The notes beneath the pieces are model-generated. The model saw nothing but the letters and a program-made list of their open reading frames with translations, ran no database searches and was not told the DNA's origin. A stretch of 64,000 bases of DNA from Chlamydoabsidia padenii (taxonomy: Eukaryota; Mucoromycota; Mucoromycetes; Mucorales; Cunninghamellaceae). Where the stretch lies: contig JAIWND010000019.1 of NCBI GenBank assembly GCA_025330725.1, positions 558,001 to 622,000 on the forward strand, given 5' to 3'. Shown here piece after piece: positions 32,997 to 44,084 of the stretch; the first letter of the stretch is position 1, and each line of letters opens with the position of its first letter. The position numbers and the translations under genes are program-made.

Positions 32997-35062
32997 TTAA
33001 AGCTTGCTATCACGAGCAACATTTCCAAAGTTTTCCATAAAGCCAGCAAATGAGTCTTGTGTAGAAGCAGGGTTAGTAGCACGACCATCTTCAAAGTCGC
33101 AAATACGAGACCATTCCTTGGCCACTTGTTCAGGAGTCAAAGGGCGATTAGCAGGGAACCCAATACCACCAGTTCGTTGCCAGCGGACCTTGGCAACCCA
33201 TCCACTGCCGACTTCAAAAATACTGCCAGTTTCTTCATTGCTGCTGTGACCGAGGTAGGCAATAAGAGGAGCTACATATTCGGGCTTGAAGGCTTCGACC
33301 ATTTCAGGAGGCATCACAGTGGCAGTCATACGGGTACCAGCGTTAGGAGCAATCACGTTACACAGGATGTTCTTGCGTTGACCTTCCAAAGCCAATGTCT
33401 TGGTGAATCCGACAATACCGAGCTTGGCAGCAGAGTAGTTGGCTTGACCAAAGTTACCATACAGACCCACAGCAGACGCGGTGTTGATGATCCGTCCGTA
33501 CTTTTGCTTGACGAAATGAGGCCAGGCAGCTTGCACCACCTTGTAAGTACCACGCAAATGGACCTTGTGCACGAGATCCCAGTCATCATCAGTAATACGG
33601 GCAAAGGACTTGTCACGGAGAATACCAGCATTGTTCACCAGGATATCCACACGACCAAAGGCTTTGAGAGCAGTTTCGACCACCTTGTCACCATTTTCAA
33701 CAGAGTCATAGTTGGCAACAGCTTTACCACCAGCTTTTTGGATTTCAGCTACCACTTGGTCGGCAGCACGGGCATCAGATCCTTGACCACTGTGAGATCC
33801 ACCGAGATCATTGACAACTATATCGAGAGAGAGAGAGAGAATGTTCATGTTAGTTTCCTTTTTCTTTTTCCTCCCTTCCTAGGTGTTACTTACCGACAGA
33901 GGCACCCAAACTAGCCAAAAGCAAAGCATAAGCCTTACCAAGACCACCACCCGCACCTGTTACAATAGCCACTTGTCCGTCAAAGCGTAATGGTTCACCT
34001 TTTGGATTAGCTTTGGTGGCCTTGGCGCGTTCCAACAATTCCACAAAATTAGTATCCATAATTGAGGTAGGGTATTCCACATCCTTTTCAAAATCAATGA
34101 TATCTTCAAACTTGGCCGCCACCGCATCAGGAGTGAATGTTTCATCAGCCTTGAAAACGCTACCAGCCGAGCGTTCCCATCGCAGTTTAGATACAAAACC
34201 ACCACCAACTTCAAAAATACCACCATTCTCTTCAGTTGATTCATGGCACAAGTACCCCACCACTGGAGTGACAAATTCAGGTTTCAGAGATGCGAGAATA
34301 TCAGGAGGCATGATAGTTTCGGTCCTAAAAAAAAGAAATAAAAATGATATCATCGTTATTAGTAAAATGTATTCCAACTTACATTTTAGAAGCAGCCATG
34401 GGAGCAATGGTATTTGTATGAATGTTATCTTTCACACCTTCACGAGCCAGAGAGAAACCAAAGGAAGCCAAAGCCAATTTAGCCGCCGAGTAGTTTGCTT
34501 GTCCAAAGTTACCATACAAACCGGCAGCACTTGAAGTCATGATGATACGTCCATACTTTTGTTTACGCATATGAGGCCAAGCAGCTTTGGTGACAGCATA
34601 CGAGCCCTTGACATGCACCGCCTGGATGAGATCCCAATCAGCATCGGTCATGCGAGCAAACGTCTTGTCACGAAGAATACCGGCATTGTTGATAAGAATG
34701 TCGATACGTCCAAATGCCTTGAGTGCCGTGTCCACAATCTTTTGTCCATCTTCCACCGAGTTATAACTAGCTACGGCTTGACCACCCGCCTTTTGGATTT
34801 CAGACACAACCACGTCAGCCGCCTTGACGCTTGATCCATCTTGTTGCTTGATTGTTCCTAAATCATTGACAACCACACTAGCACCTCGTTCTGAGAAGAA
34901 GAGCGCATACGCTTTTCCAATACCTGCACAATAATAAGGAAAAAGAATGACGCCAATTGAGTCGTTCGTTGATGATGCCATTCTTTCTTGAGTAAAAAAC
35001 TTACCACCGCCGGCTCCAGTGACAATGGCAACCCGACCATCAAAACGAATATCGTTGGACAT
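32997..35062 (-). CDS. FOX2: Peroxisomal multifunctional enzyme type 2, tandem 3-hydroxyacyl-CoA dehydrogenase domains only
   Basis: Four exons, complement(32997..33817, 33894..34324, 34383..34923, 35005..35062), 616 aa, phases consistent. Two short-chain dehydrogenase domains in tandem: the first starts [14 protein letters not shown] with NNAG and YSAAK, the second starts [21 protein letters not shown] with the same [17 protein letters not shown]. These oxidise 3-hydroxyacyl-CoA in beta-oxidation. The protein ends ...NVARDSKL, a canonical PTS1, directly after the second dehydrogenase. Yeast Fox2 (about 900 aa) continues into a MaoC-like hydratase-2 domain, which is absent here. Either the hydratase is encoded elsewhere or this is a paralog. 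Motif GGCGGAATTTCAA lies 79 bp upstream. The 285-codon frame on the other strand is a shadow. Confidence 0.93.
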
Positions 35063-35421
35063 GATTAAGTAATTTATAATAAAGATGAAGAAGAAGAGAG
35101 AAAGACAAAAAAAATAAAAAAGGCACTCGAATTTATGACAGGCGGAATTTCAATTTCCCCGCAGATGACCCATCTATTTTCATATGCGAAGAGTACCGTC
35201 ATGTGAATTGTTATTGGTAAGCTGGTAGGTCTGATAACAGAGACCAATAAGCAAAGGAGAATCAGGATTTATGAATATTACTTGTTCAAACTATATATGT
35301 CATAGATCATTTTACCCTAAATAATGTCAAATAATGTTTATGCAAAGAAGACAGTTTATTTATTTTGGACATGTTATAAGTATCACTACTGATAAGGGTA
35401 AAGCTACAGCTATCAAAGGTA
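35063..35421. other. Intergenic, MFE-2 promoter
   Basis: GGCGGAATTTCAA at 35141-35153 upstream of MFE-2; the rest is the 3' flank of the RNB nuclease gene. No gene seen. Confidence 0.5.
35141..35153 (+). promoter_or_regulatory. Recurrent promoter motif GGCGGAATTTCAA
   Basis: 79-91 bp upstream of the MFE-2 ATG. Confidence 0.45.
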
Positions 35422-38400
35422 TCAATTAGCAGGGAGGGATAAAAAAGGATTGATGGGGAAGACATGGATCCGGGTGAGTGGTTGTGATTTGTCGGGTATA
35501 AGATTGACATAGAGAGTAGCCAGAGTGTCAATAGACTGCATACAGCTATCATGATTCAATGGTGCCGAGTGTATTTTCCGCGGGGTATCATCATCGTCTT
35601 CATTGTCTTCGCACTCTTCATCTTCATAGTCGTCATAGTCGTTATCCAAACTTGTATCCATAATCCCGCTTACCAGTTGAGCTGCTTGATGATCAGACCA
35701 GGTGATCCCGTCACCACATTGTTGCACTACTGTTGCCACCGCATCGACCTGTACGCCTGGTTTCCAGTATAATTCCAATCGGCCCTTATTGAATTCATAT
35801 TGTCGTAGAGGCAAAGCACCGAGTTGTACGCGATATTCCAGTCCATAGGCGGGAACATAGATATCAAACTTTTTCTTGGTGACACCGATCGTAATTGCTT
35901 TCTCGGTTTGGATGCCTTTGGTCTGTTGTTGGATATTAAGATAGTCGGCCAAGAAGAGCATAGTATCCGCTTGTTGAGCATTCTTCGCACCGTCCTTTTT
36001 CCGATTGCAATGTAGTGCTATTTTTTGTATCATCTTTGTATCATATCCGCAATCCTCTGGTATATAAGTAAATAGGTAAAGTGAGTTAGAAAAGTGAGTA
36101 GATAAAAGTCTTGTTTTGGTTACCCTTTCCGGAAATAGCACCGTCCAAAAGCCGATGGACAATGATATCAGCATAACGTCGAATAGGTGAGGTAAAGTGA
36201 GTATAGTAATCTTGATTCAGAGCATAGTGAAAGTAGTTGTTGTTTCGTACCACTCCAGAACAAATGTAGTTGGCGCGACGCATAGGTTGGATAGCAAGTA
36301 ACAATAAGACATCCTTCACAGCCAAGTTGTTCATATTTTCAAAGGAGGTTTGTAAATCTCCAGCAGAATCCACATTCATATTATAACCAAGCTTTTTAGC
36401 ATTATCCACGAATTGTTCCTATCAAAGTAAAATAAAACGTTAGATAAAAAAAAGAAAAAGAAAAAGGAAATGAATAGACTTACCAGTTGCCGTTCAATGG
36501 GTCGTGGGTGACGACGCAAAAGTGACATGAGTGGATATGCCTCGTAAATCTTTTGAGCCACACAAAAGTTCGCCAGTAGCATGAATTCTTCCACTAATCT
36601 GTTAGCTTCCTTGGTTTCATACACAGAAACCCCAATAGGGTTTTCCTGGTCGTCCAGAGTAAAAGACAGCTTGACAGAGTTTAGTGAGAGTGCACCTTCT
36701 TCATACCTTCTTTTCCGCATGACAGTTGAGAGTTTGTATAGATCCATGATGCTTTCTTCCACTTGTTGTTTGTTGTTAGCCATTACCACCGTTTCTTCAG
36801 GTAGGTATCCACAGTCTATCACACATTGAGCTTCATCATAGGTTAATTTGGTACAAGACCTAGTAATATGAAAAGCCCGCTTAATAAATCAGTTCCCCCC
36901 TCCTTTTTTTTTTCCCATTATTACCTAATCACTGTTCGTCCAAACCATTCGTCCCTAATGTTGCCACTTTGGTCCAGTTTCCAAATGACCGAGAATGCCA
37001 GTCTAGAAAGATAAAAAGTTAGTAGTGAAAAAGAATAGTAGTGATGGGATCATAACTTACTTATCGGATCCAGGATTCAAACTACATAAATCTTCACTGA
37101 GAGTTGGAGGAAGCATAGGAATAGATCGGTTGGTCAAATAAGTTGTCGTGCCACGTTTTTCGACTTCAGAATCCAGCAAGCTGTTTTGTTTTACATAGTG
37201 AGTAACGTCAGCAATATGAACACCTACTTCAAAGCACCCGTCATCTAATCGTTTGATATGTAAAGCATCGTCCAAATCTAGGTAAAAAAAAAAAAAGAGA
37301 AAAAAGAGAGATTAGCCACCCTATCTTCATATTCAAGAGTCAGTTTACCTTTTGCTGTTGGAGGATCGATGGTAAAGATCTGTTCATGCCGTAAATCCCG
37401 TCGTTTAGATATTTCATAAGCAGATATAGATCTAGGCATCGTATCCACATACTTAAGCACTATGTGATCAAAAGGTACGTCCATGATATTCTTGTCGACT
37501 AGAATGGCTTGCTGTTCCACAGCTAAAACCCCGATAGGACCGAGACACCGTACCACCTTACCAAACGGGACTCTATGATCAGGCGACCAGCGTATGATGG
37601 CAACCTAATGAGATGTATAAATGAGTTCACTTGCCAAGATCCAATAATGTATTACCTCCATGATTCTTTTCTTGTAAAGTGATGCATTAGATACAATGTC
37701 AGATGGCGCATTTCGTAAATCAATCATCATCAAAGGAATGCGCCGATCGGTGGGTTTGAACCAGACGTGTTTGATGTCAGTTGTCGCTTTTGTATCTGCC
37801 ATTCCAGGTCTGTGGGTAGTAATCACACTATGTATAAAAGTAGTCAGTTAGCTTCAATCGAGCCCAGCCCTATTTTTTTTTTGACCTAGTTTTTACCCTG
37901 TGTAAGTGATGCCTTCGTCACGATCCAAGATAAAAACCACTTCGCCCGCATATTTTGGTTTCCGATCGTCGTCCCCATTATCGCTGTCCACTTCTTCGTC
38001 CAGTTTTTCTTGTTCTTGATGTTCTTGATCCTTCTCCTGTTGTCGTTGTCGTTGTCGTTTTTCTGCCGCCCGCTTGTTGTTTTCCTTTCGTTCTTGCCAC
38101 ACATCATCTACATCTAAAAGTCGAATAGCCACCACATCACCATCCAATGCGCGGTTGCGTGCGGAAGTTCCATAGATATAAATATCATCATCCAAGGTTT
38201 CTGCTATCCCATACGCGTCTCTTGTGTCTCTTTGGTTGACACGGATTTGACACTTGTAAAGTTCACCCTTGGCAATCGCGGCGAGTACTTGGTTATGATC
38301 CATAAAGTAAGCATACACCATTCCATGAGTTCGTTGAGATGAATCAATTGACTGATTTTCCTTTTCTTGTTGTTGCAGTGATAGGTTGACAGGTGAGCCA

Positions 38401-39428
38401 AAGTCGGGCTGGTTGCCAAAGTTTTGCCAATTTAGATGAGCCTTTTCAGTGTCTGCGTCGAAAAAAGAGAATCATTAACAGACTTAGGATGAACCCACTG
38501 ATTTTACCTTTATTCGTTTTACTTTCAACAACATGTGATGCCACAACCCATTTATCCTATTTCTCCCAAAACAATAGAATATAGGGTTAGTTGATCATCA
38601 GTAAAAAAAAAAAAAAAAAAAAAAAAATAGACCATGAAACTTACATTGTCATCACCAGCACGATCATTGTCTTTGGCATCAATGGTGTCATCTTCAGCTA
38701 GAGGTGTTATGTTAACCTTGGTAGAGTTATCAGGGCGAGGATCCCAAGATGTTGTGTTCATATTGGTCGAGTAATCCGGGTGAGAATCCAAAGGTGTAAT
38801 GGTCGAGTCGTTAGAATGAGAATCCAGAGGTGTTGTGTTTATATTGATCGATTTATCATAATGGGAAGATACATCAGGCACATCGATCACATCAATATCT
38901 TCCAGGCTAAGCAACGGTTTATCTTGAGACCGTTCCACATAATAATCACCAATACACACCCGGGGTTTTTTTTGTTTGGGCAAACGGACTTTGACAGTAG
39001 GCTGTAGACCAGTAGAAGGTGCCAGAGCAGTAGGTTTGGGTGTTGTAGGACTTGATAGCATTGTTAAAGTTGTCACTGAGTGGAAGGGTACACTTGTGTT
39101 GCCGAGCTCCTTGTCTGTTTGAGATTTCCATGTACCAACATTGGGTCCAGCCAAAGAAGTCGAATCACTAGGGCGCGAATCCATACGACGCCATGATTGT
39201 TCGAGATTTCCTATGAGATTATACACAAATTATTAATATTGGTATTATTGATTATTGCATAACTTACGGTGAGGTTGATTTAACTGGTTGCCAACACGAG
39301 ACTAGTGAAACATGTAAAAAATAGGTGAAAGATAGTCAAGTTAATATACTTGTTCATTTTTATTGTAAAAGTTATTTGATACTACTTACATTTGAGAACC
39401 TTCTGTTTTTATCAGTAGGTTTGATCAT
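35422..39428 (-). CDS. RNase II/RNB-family exoribonuclease of the Dis3L2/Ssd1 type
   Basis: Twelve exons, complement(35422..36056, 36124..36418, 36484..36859, 36925..37002, 37061..37277, 37349..37604, 37656..37827, 37897..38452, 38508..38556, 38645..39210, 39268..39301, 39390..39428), 1090 aa. After a ~200-residue Ser/Thr/Asp-rich N-terminus come cold-shock domains (IRVNQRDTRDAYG, ARNRALDGDVVAIRLL), then the RNB domain with IFTIDPPTAKDLDDALHI, HIADVTHYV, IPMLPPTLSEDLCSLNPG and YTHFTSPIRRYADIIVHR, and an S1-like C-terminus. All four metal-binding aspartates are present, so the enzyme should be a 3'-5' exonuclease, as in Dis3L2, unlike yeast Ssd1, reported inactive. No PIN domain, so not Dis3/Rrp44. 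The residue before DLDD is supplied across an intron. Confidence 0.9.
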
Positions 39429-39576
39429 TATTACAAGTGTGAATGGGTCAAAAAAGTAAAAAGAGAGGATGCCGCGAGTTTTATTTTTTTTGTTTCAGTG
39501 TCATTTAAAGTACAAATATTTAAACACCGACAGTTTATTATATCAAGTTCATGCATTTATATTTATAAAGGGTATA

Positions 39577-40842
39577 CTAATCTAAACAAGCCGCCTGAGA
39601 CCATAATATGGGAGTGGATGATAATCTATGGTGTTGTGACCGTCGGTAAGGAGAGACAATAGGTTTCACTTGGGAAGTGACCAAAGGGAATGGAGTCTTG
39701 TTGATGATTCTTGTCGTTGAGGTGTCCTTTTCCAACATTCTTTTCAGAGCCAAGCGTGCCGATGCTTTTGATTCTTCAATAGAGATAATGTTAGATACAT
39801 TCCAATCCACTTTACGTTTTCTTCGCCTTGATTTATTAGAAGGGTCGCCTGAGGATGAGTCTTCATGCAAAGACAAGGAGAGTGCCATTGCAATGGTTTC
39901 GTCTTCGGTTGGTTTTGGTGCCTTGATCCTCGTTTGACGCCAAGATGCCATCTTATACACTACAACCTTGTTATTAAAGTCATCTTCTTCATCGTCACCG
40001 TCAAGATTATTATTATCGCTGAGCATTGGTGTTGTTGTTGTTATTGGATCGAGTTGTTTGCTGGTAGATGTTGATGATATACTGTCGGAACGAGTATCCG
40101 TCGCACGAACCGAGTATTGAACTGTAGCTGGAGCTGGAGATGTTATGACCTGAGGAGGGTTAGGTAATGGTAAATGACCCCACTGCATCCACTGAAATTT
40201 TCGTAAAAGCTGGTCCATGGATAATGACCGTTGTTTGGCGCATCGTTTGATATGACCCACTTTCCCACGCAGACCACCACTGGGAAACAGTTCATGGCAG
40301 CAAGGACAAAGATCGAGGTCCTGTAAGAAGGGTATAGAATGTCCAGCAAAAGTAGTCAGTCGTTCTCGTTCTTCTGCCTGATATTGTTCGGTTTCCAATT
40401 GTGTAAGACATTGATCAAAGTGCCGTTCTTTGTATATCCCCACCAAATGACCAATGCTTTTGCCACAAAACGAGCAATAGTTCATGAATAAGGAATCTAA
40501 CGTGTCATTAGTAGCATCTCGTGTTGATGCCTGTGTTGAGCGTACCAGGCAGGAATCGATATGTCGTTGTCGGCTAAAACTTGTTTGAAAGTTGCTCAAG
40601 TTCTTGTTGCAAAGTGGACAATGATATTCGCCGAGTGATTCAGTTTTTTTATTGGATAAAGGTGATGTAGAGGAGGGTGAAGAAGTATCAATAGTATCAA
40701 GTCCTTTTACTGTTGGTTGAGAGTTTATGCCACTAGGTAAAGCCGTATCATCACTGTCGAGTCGTGTAGGTGTTGTATTATGAGGACGATTCAAAGATAA
40801 GAGTTGACGTCGCCTGGTTTTGTTGTTGTTGGAGCTTTTCAG
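39577..40842 (-). CDS. SLX4-like protein with tandem UBZ4-type fingers and UIM-like helix
   Basis: Single exon, 421 aa. Three C2HC modules: CPLC...RQRHIDSC (from residue 76), CSFC...KERHFDQC and CPCC...KVGHIKRC. The first resembles the UBZ4-1 of vertebrate SLX4 (QICQKNLS...HVNRC) and the third its second finger, which is also followed by a helical stretch. Further on, a TEDETIAMALSLSLHE helix parallels the EDLLVAMALS segment after the SLX4 fingers. SLX4 scaffolds structure-specific nucleases in DNA repair, binding ubiquitin through these fingers. The SAP and SLX1-binding C-terminal domains of SLX4 are absent here. The ORF extends to an ATG at 40920, but that start lies upstream of the promoter motif, so 40842 is preferred. 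Confidence 0.75.
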   Translation of the reverse strand: MKSSNNNKTRRRQLLSLNRPHNTTPTRLDSDDTALPSGINSQPTVKGLDTIDTSSPSSTSPLSNKKTESLGEYHCPLCNKNLSNFQTSFSRQRHIDSCLVRSTQASTRDATNDTLDSLFMNYCSFCGKSIGHLVGIYKERHFDQCLTQLETEQYQAEERERLTTFAGHSIPFLQDLDLCPCCHELFPSGGLRGKVGHIKRCAKQRSLSMDQLLRKFQWMQWGHLPLPNPPQVITSPAPATVQYSVRATDTRSDSISSTSTSKQLDPITTTTPMLSDNNNLDGDDEEDDFNNKVVVYKMASWRQTRIKAPKPTEDETIAMALSLSLHEDSSSGDPSNKSRRRKRKVDWNVSNIISIEESKASARLALKRMLEKDTSTTRIINKTPFPLVTSQVKPIVSPYRRSQHHRLSSTPILWSQAACLD

Positions 40843-40886
40843 CATATATAAACAATTGTTAAAGTAATCAAAAGGAAAGAGAAAGC

Positions 40887-40907
40887 GGCGGATTTTGAAA
40901 TCCCGCC
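40887..40907. promoter_or_regulatory. Palindromic double promoter motif between SLX4-like and eL27 genes
   Basis: Reads GGCGGATTTTGAAATCCCGCC, which matches the recurrent motif on both strands. It lies 45 bp from the minus-strand ATG and 73 bp from the plus-strand ATG, so it can serve both divergent genes. Confidence 0.6.
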
Positions 40908-40979
40908 ACACTCGCTCCATATGAATTTGACCAATGAACAGATCTACGCTTCCTTCTTTTCCCCTTTACTAAAAAAAAC

Positions 40980-41805
40980 ATGGTCAAGTTCATCAAGGCT
41001 GGTAAAGTACGTATCGATACAACCAACATACTTACATATAGATATAAATGGATATATATAATTTGGATGGATGGATGGATGGATGGATGGATGGGGGCGA
41101 TTATCAGGCAACTCTCGAAGACATTACGAACATTAACACGCTCATTCTCTCCTTCTATAGGTTGTCGTCATTTTGCAAGGTCGCTACGCAGGCAAGAAAG
41201 CCGTCGTTGTCCGCAGTACGTAACAACACCTGCTCAAAAAAAAAAGACGAACCTCAAACACAACATTATCGACTTACGATCTCTCTCTCTCTCGTTCTTT
41301 TTTTTTTTTTTGTAAATTATAGACCACGATGAAGGTACCAAGGACAGACCCTACGGTTATGCCGTTGTTGCTGGTGTCGAACGCTCTCCTTTGAAGGTGA
41401 CCCGTTCCATGGGTAAGAAGAAGATTGCCAAGCGCTCCAAGGTCAAGCCTTTCATCAAGATTGTGAACTACAACCACATGATGCCCACTCGGTAAGTGCT
41501 GACTCACAAAAAGGATGAATGGATGTAATAATAAATTTGGCCATTTTATGTTGTCTGTAGTTATGCTTTGGAATTGGAACAAATCAAGGGTACCATCTCT
41601 GCCGATACCTTCAAGGAACCCACTCAACGTGATGAAGCCAAGAAGGTAAGTTGGGTTAATAGGGAAAAGGTCCTTGTAGATGTGGTCTGACTCTTTTTAT
41701 TTTTATTTTTGCTGTTTTCTTTGTACATAGGTCATCAAGAAGCTCTTCCAAGAACGTTACCAAACCGGTAAGAACAAGTGGTTCTTCAGCAAACTCCGAT
41801 TCTAG
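40980..41805 (+). CDS. RPL27: 60S ribosomal protein eL27
   Basis: Five exons, 40980..41006, 41161..41215, 41323..41491, 41561..41645, 41731..41805; 136 aa, exactly the yeast length. KOW-domain protein of the large subunit. The start [45 protein letters not shown] and the end [11 protein letters not shown] match the family. Exon 1 is 27 nt, typical of ribosomal-protein genes with an intron near the start codon; the first intron carries a (GGAT)n microsatellite. Strong promoter context is shared with the divergent SLX4-like gene. Followed by AATAAATAAATAAA near 41860. Confidence 0.97.
41068..41093 (+). repeat. (GGAT)n microsatellite in eL27 intron 1
   Basis: About six tandem tetranucleotides inside the first intron of eL27. 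Confidence 0.85.
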
Positions 41806-42316
41806 TTTAGTTACTCATCTTTTTGGGTGGTCTTACTTATTTGATCTTACTACATAATAAATAAATAAATAAACTATTATCCTGTTTTGTTTTGTTGGAC
41901 TCGATATCTATTTACAAATGTATGCAATAGGGCAGATTAAATCATGCAAAAAAAAAAAAAAAAAAGTTGGGTGTTTGTACGACTGACATCGAGGTATGAA
42001 ATCATATGGGCGCTGTCCCCAGAAAAGGGAAAACACCCCGTTGTTACTTGGTAAGAGGTCGTCTGTACTTTGCGTTGATAGAGATGATAATTCGAAACGA
42101 ATAAAACAAGATATGATTGTTGGACTCAAAAGAGGCTGTGGAGAGCAGAATGTAAATCAACCCAATTTCAATTCCTGATGACCTTTACCCCATTTGACAT
42201 CTACATGGACATATCACACATACACAAGACAATAAGAGTATAATATAAATGCTTTTTTTTATTATTATTATTAATATGGTAACAATCTATTCAAATATCT
42301 ACAACAATCTAATAAT
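41806..42316. other. Convergent intergenic region
   Basis: eL27 3' flank with polyadenylation-type signals, an A18 run near 41947-41965, and the 3' flank of the minus-strand hypothetical gene. A CCCCAGAAAAGGGAAAACACCCC stretch at 42016 is unexplained. No gene seen. Confidence 0.4.
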
Positions 42317-42858
42317 CTACATATCCTTGACCGCCTTACCACCTTCATCCTCGTCCTCTTCCAGCGAGGCACCAGTATCATTGAGATGAGCCATCCAGTC
42401 TTGGTACATCCACATGATATCATCCCAGTTATAGTCATCCAGTGAGCATCGATTATCATTAGCCTTGATCCATTCCACCAGTTGATCCACCGACCCACCT
42501 TGTTGTTCAATCTTGTCACGTTTCTGATCCAATGTGTCCTTTTCCTTTTGGTAGCGTTGTTTGACCACGGGGATATCCATTCTCCAGTTAAATGATGTCA
42601 TGATCCGAATGGCACGAACAATGGCAAGATGAGCGAGATGAAGCATTATTGGTCCTTTATGAGAATCCATCATGCATGCATCTGATATTAATCGCCATAC
42701 ATTATAATCCCGTTTCCTTTGTTTGCTGTATTCTACTAGGCATGAGATTGCTTCGGGTGATCGGTTGCACATGGGGTAAAAGCGTCCTTTCACCAAGAGA
42801 CTACCGACTTCATACGTTGTCTAGAACCAAAAAAGTTTAGTTCACTTGATACATTGTT

Positions 42859-42891
<33 letters not shown>

Positions 42892-43306
42892 TACCTGTTT
42901 ACGATCCAAAAGACATTTCAATTGATCCCAGTCTTCCAGTCGAGCGGCGCAATGGATAGCTGTTTCCACCATTTCACGAGTATTCACCACTTTACATTGT
43001 TCTTCCGATTCCACAATGTTAATATATAATAAAGCCTTGTCTAAAGCCTGTTGATAACGACCATGAAGATAATCGTGTTCAATGGCATGTTTGAATTGCA
43101 CAGGTCCAAGCTTTGCGAGCATCAACTGTCGAGGATCCCCTAAATTTTGAAACCACTAAACAACCCATCTGTTAGTCATTAATATGATTCTAGTCTTTTC
43201 TTACCCCATCTGTTTCTTCTTTAGCTTGATAATCAGTGATCAGTGGAATAACCTTTCGTTCACTACTGGCAGTAAACACATCATCGTCAAAATTAAAGTC
43301 TTCCAT
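42317..43306 (-). CDS. Hypothetical helical-repeat protein
   Basis: Three exons, complement(42317..42820, 42895..43155, 43205..43306), 288 aa, introns 74 and 49 nt, all phase 0 and GT-AG. The N-terminus MEDFNFDDDVF is acidic. The body looks like paired helices of a TPR/ARM-like solenoid (FKHAIEHDYLHGRYQQALDKALLYI, ETAIHCAARLEDWDQL, WRLISDACMM). The C-terminus is a charged helix ending in an acidic tail. I do not recognise the family. Promoter motif GCGGGATTTGAAAAA is 77 bp upstream. The intron between exons 2 and 3 contains a (TA)n microsatellite. Confidence 0.75.
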
Positions 43307-43382
43307 CGAGTCTACAGGAGAGTAAAAGAAATAAAAGAATCGGGTTCTCAAAAAAAAAAAAAAAAAAAAAAAGTCGACTTGA

Positions 43383-43397
43383 GCGGGATTTGAAAAA
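43383..43397 (+). promoter_or_regulatory. Recurrent promoter motif GCGGGATTTGAAAAA
   Basis: Near-consensus copy, 77-91 bp upstream of the minus-strand ATG at 43306. Confidence 0.55.
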
Positions 43398-43739
43398 GCC
43401 ACCTCTAAAGATGCATGGACCTTCCCCTCCCTTTTCAAACGAAGGTATTTTTACTATAAAAAAACCTTATACCAATATGTAATACTCTAGTATGAATATC
43501 ACAAAGTTTGTCACGGAAGAAGAGTATGTACCTTTTTCTTTAAGCGGCGGGATTCGAAAATACAAAACTATCATGTGGGTCACACTGTACCTACTTTTAT
43601 ATTCCCGTGCAAAGGGAGATTGAATGAAGAATGAGTCTATTTTCTTTTCTAGGGGTTCCTTTCATACTAACAAAGGTAATAAACTCACATCTGATCTCCT
43701 TTTAGCTTCCACACCAAACTTATTTTGTATATTGATATC

Positions 43740-44084
43740 TTATCTGATTGATTTAATCCCTCTAAAGGTGATCGATTGATGATGATGATGATCAATCGTA
43801 TTGTATTTCATTTTTCACTTGATTAGGATACCCATGATCACTATTAAAATAAAAAGCATGACCAATATCAGTAGTGTATATGTACGACATGAATAAGAAG
43901 ATCTTTTCATAGATATGATAACACAGAGAAACAAGAGAATCATCTGAGTTTTTTTTTTATATCGTACAGAGTGCAAAAGTAGTACCCGGATCTGATAATT
44001 CTCAGCAACTAACTTTTCGATTGGGGTAAAACACTAATCTCTCGCGTCACTCTATCGTTCAGTTTGGCTCAAACAATCAGATAA
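43740..44084. promoter_or_regulatory. Three iron-GATA (ATCWGATAA) sites before the siderophore synthetase
   Basis: Exact matches: TTATCTGAT at 43740-43748 (the reverse strand reads ATCAGATAA), ATCTGATAA at 43990-43998 and ATCAGATAA at 44076-44084. ATCWGATAA is the extended consensus described for SreA/Fep1-type iron-sensing GATA repressors. The nearest site is 114 bp upstream of the ATG and next to the core motif at 44089. Additional shorter GATAA sites are nearby. Confidence 0.65.

Noticed and set aside
33057..33914. 285-codon plus-strand open frame
   Set aside because: It lies antisense to the MFE-2 coding exons, has no family features and crosses a splice junction of the real gene; it is a codon-use shadow.
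37700..37790. tRNA-like GGTTTGAACC near 37754
   Set aside because: It lies in a coding exon of the RNB nuclease and no cloverleaf can be folded around it.
40843..40920. Longer N-terminus for the SLX4-like protein (ATG 40920)
   Set aside because: The extension is translated from the palindromic promoter motif and AT-rich leader, not protein-like; ATG 40842 is better.
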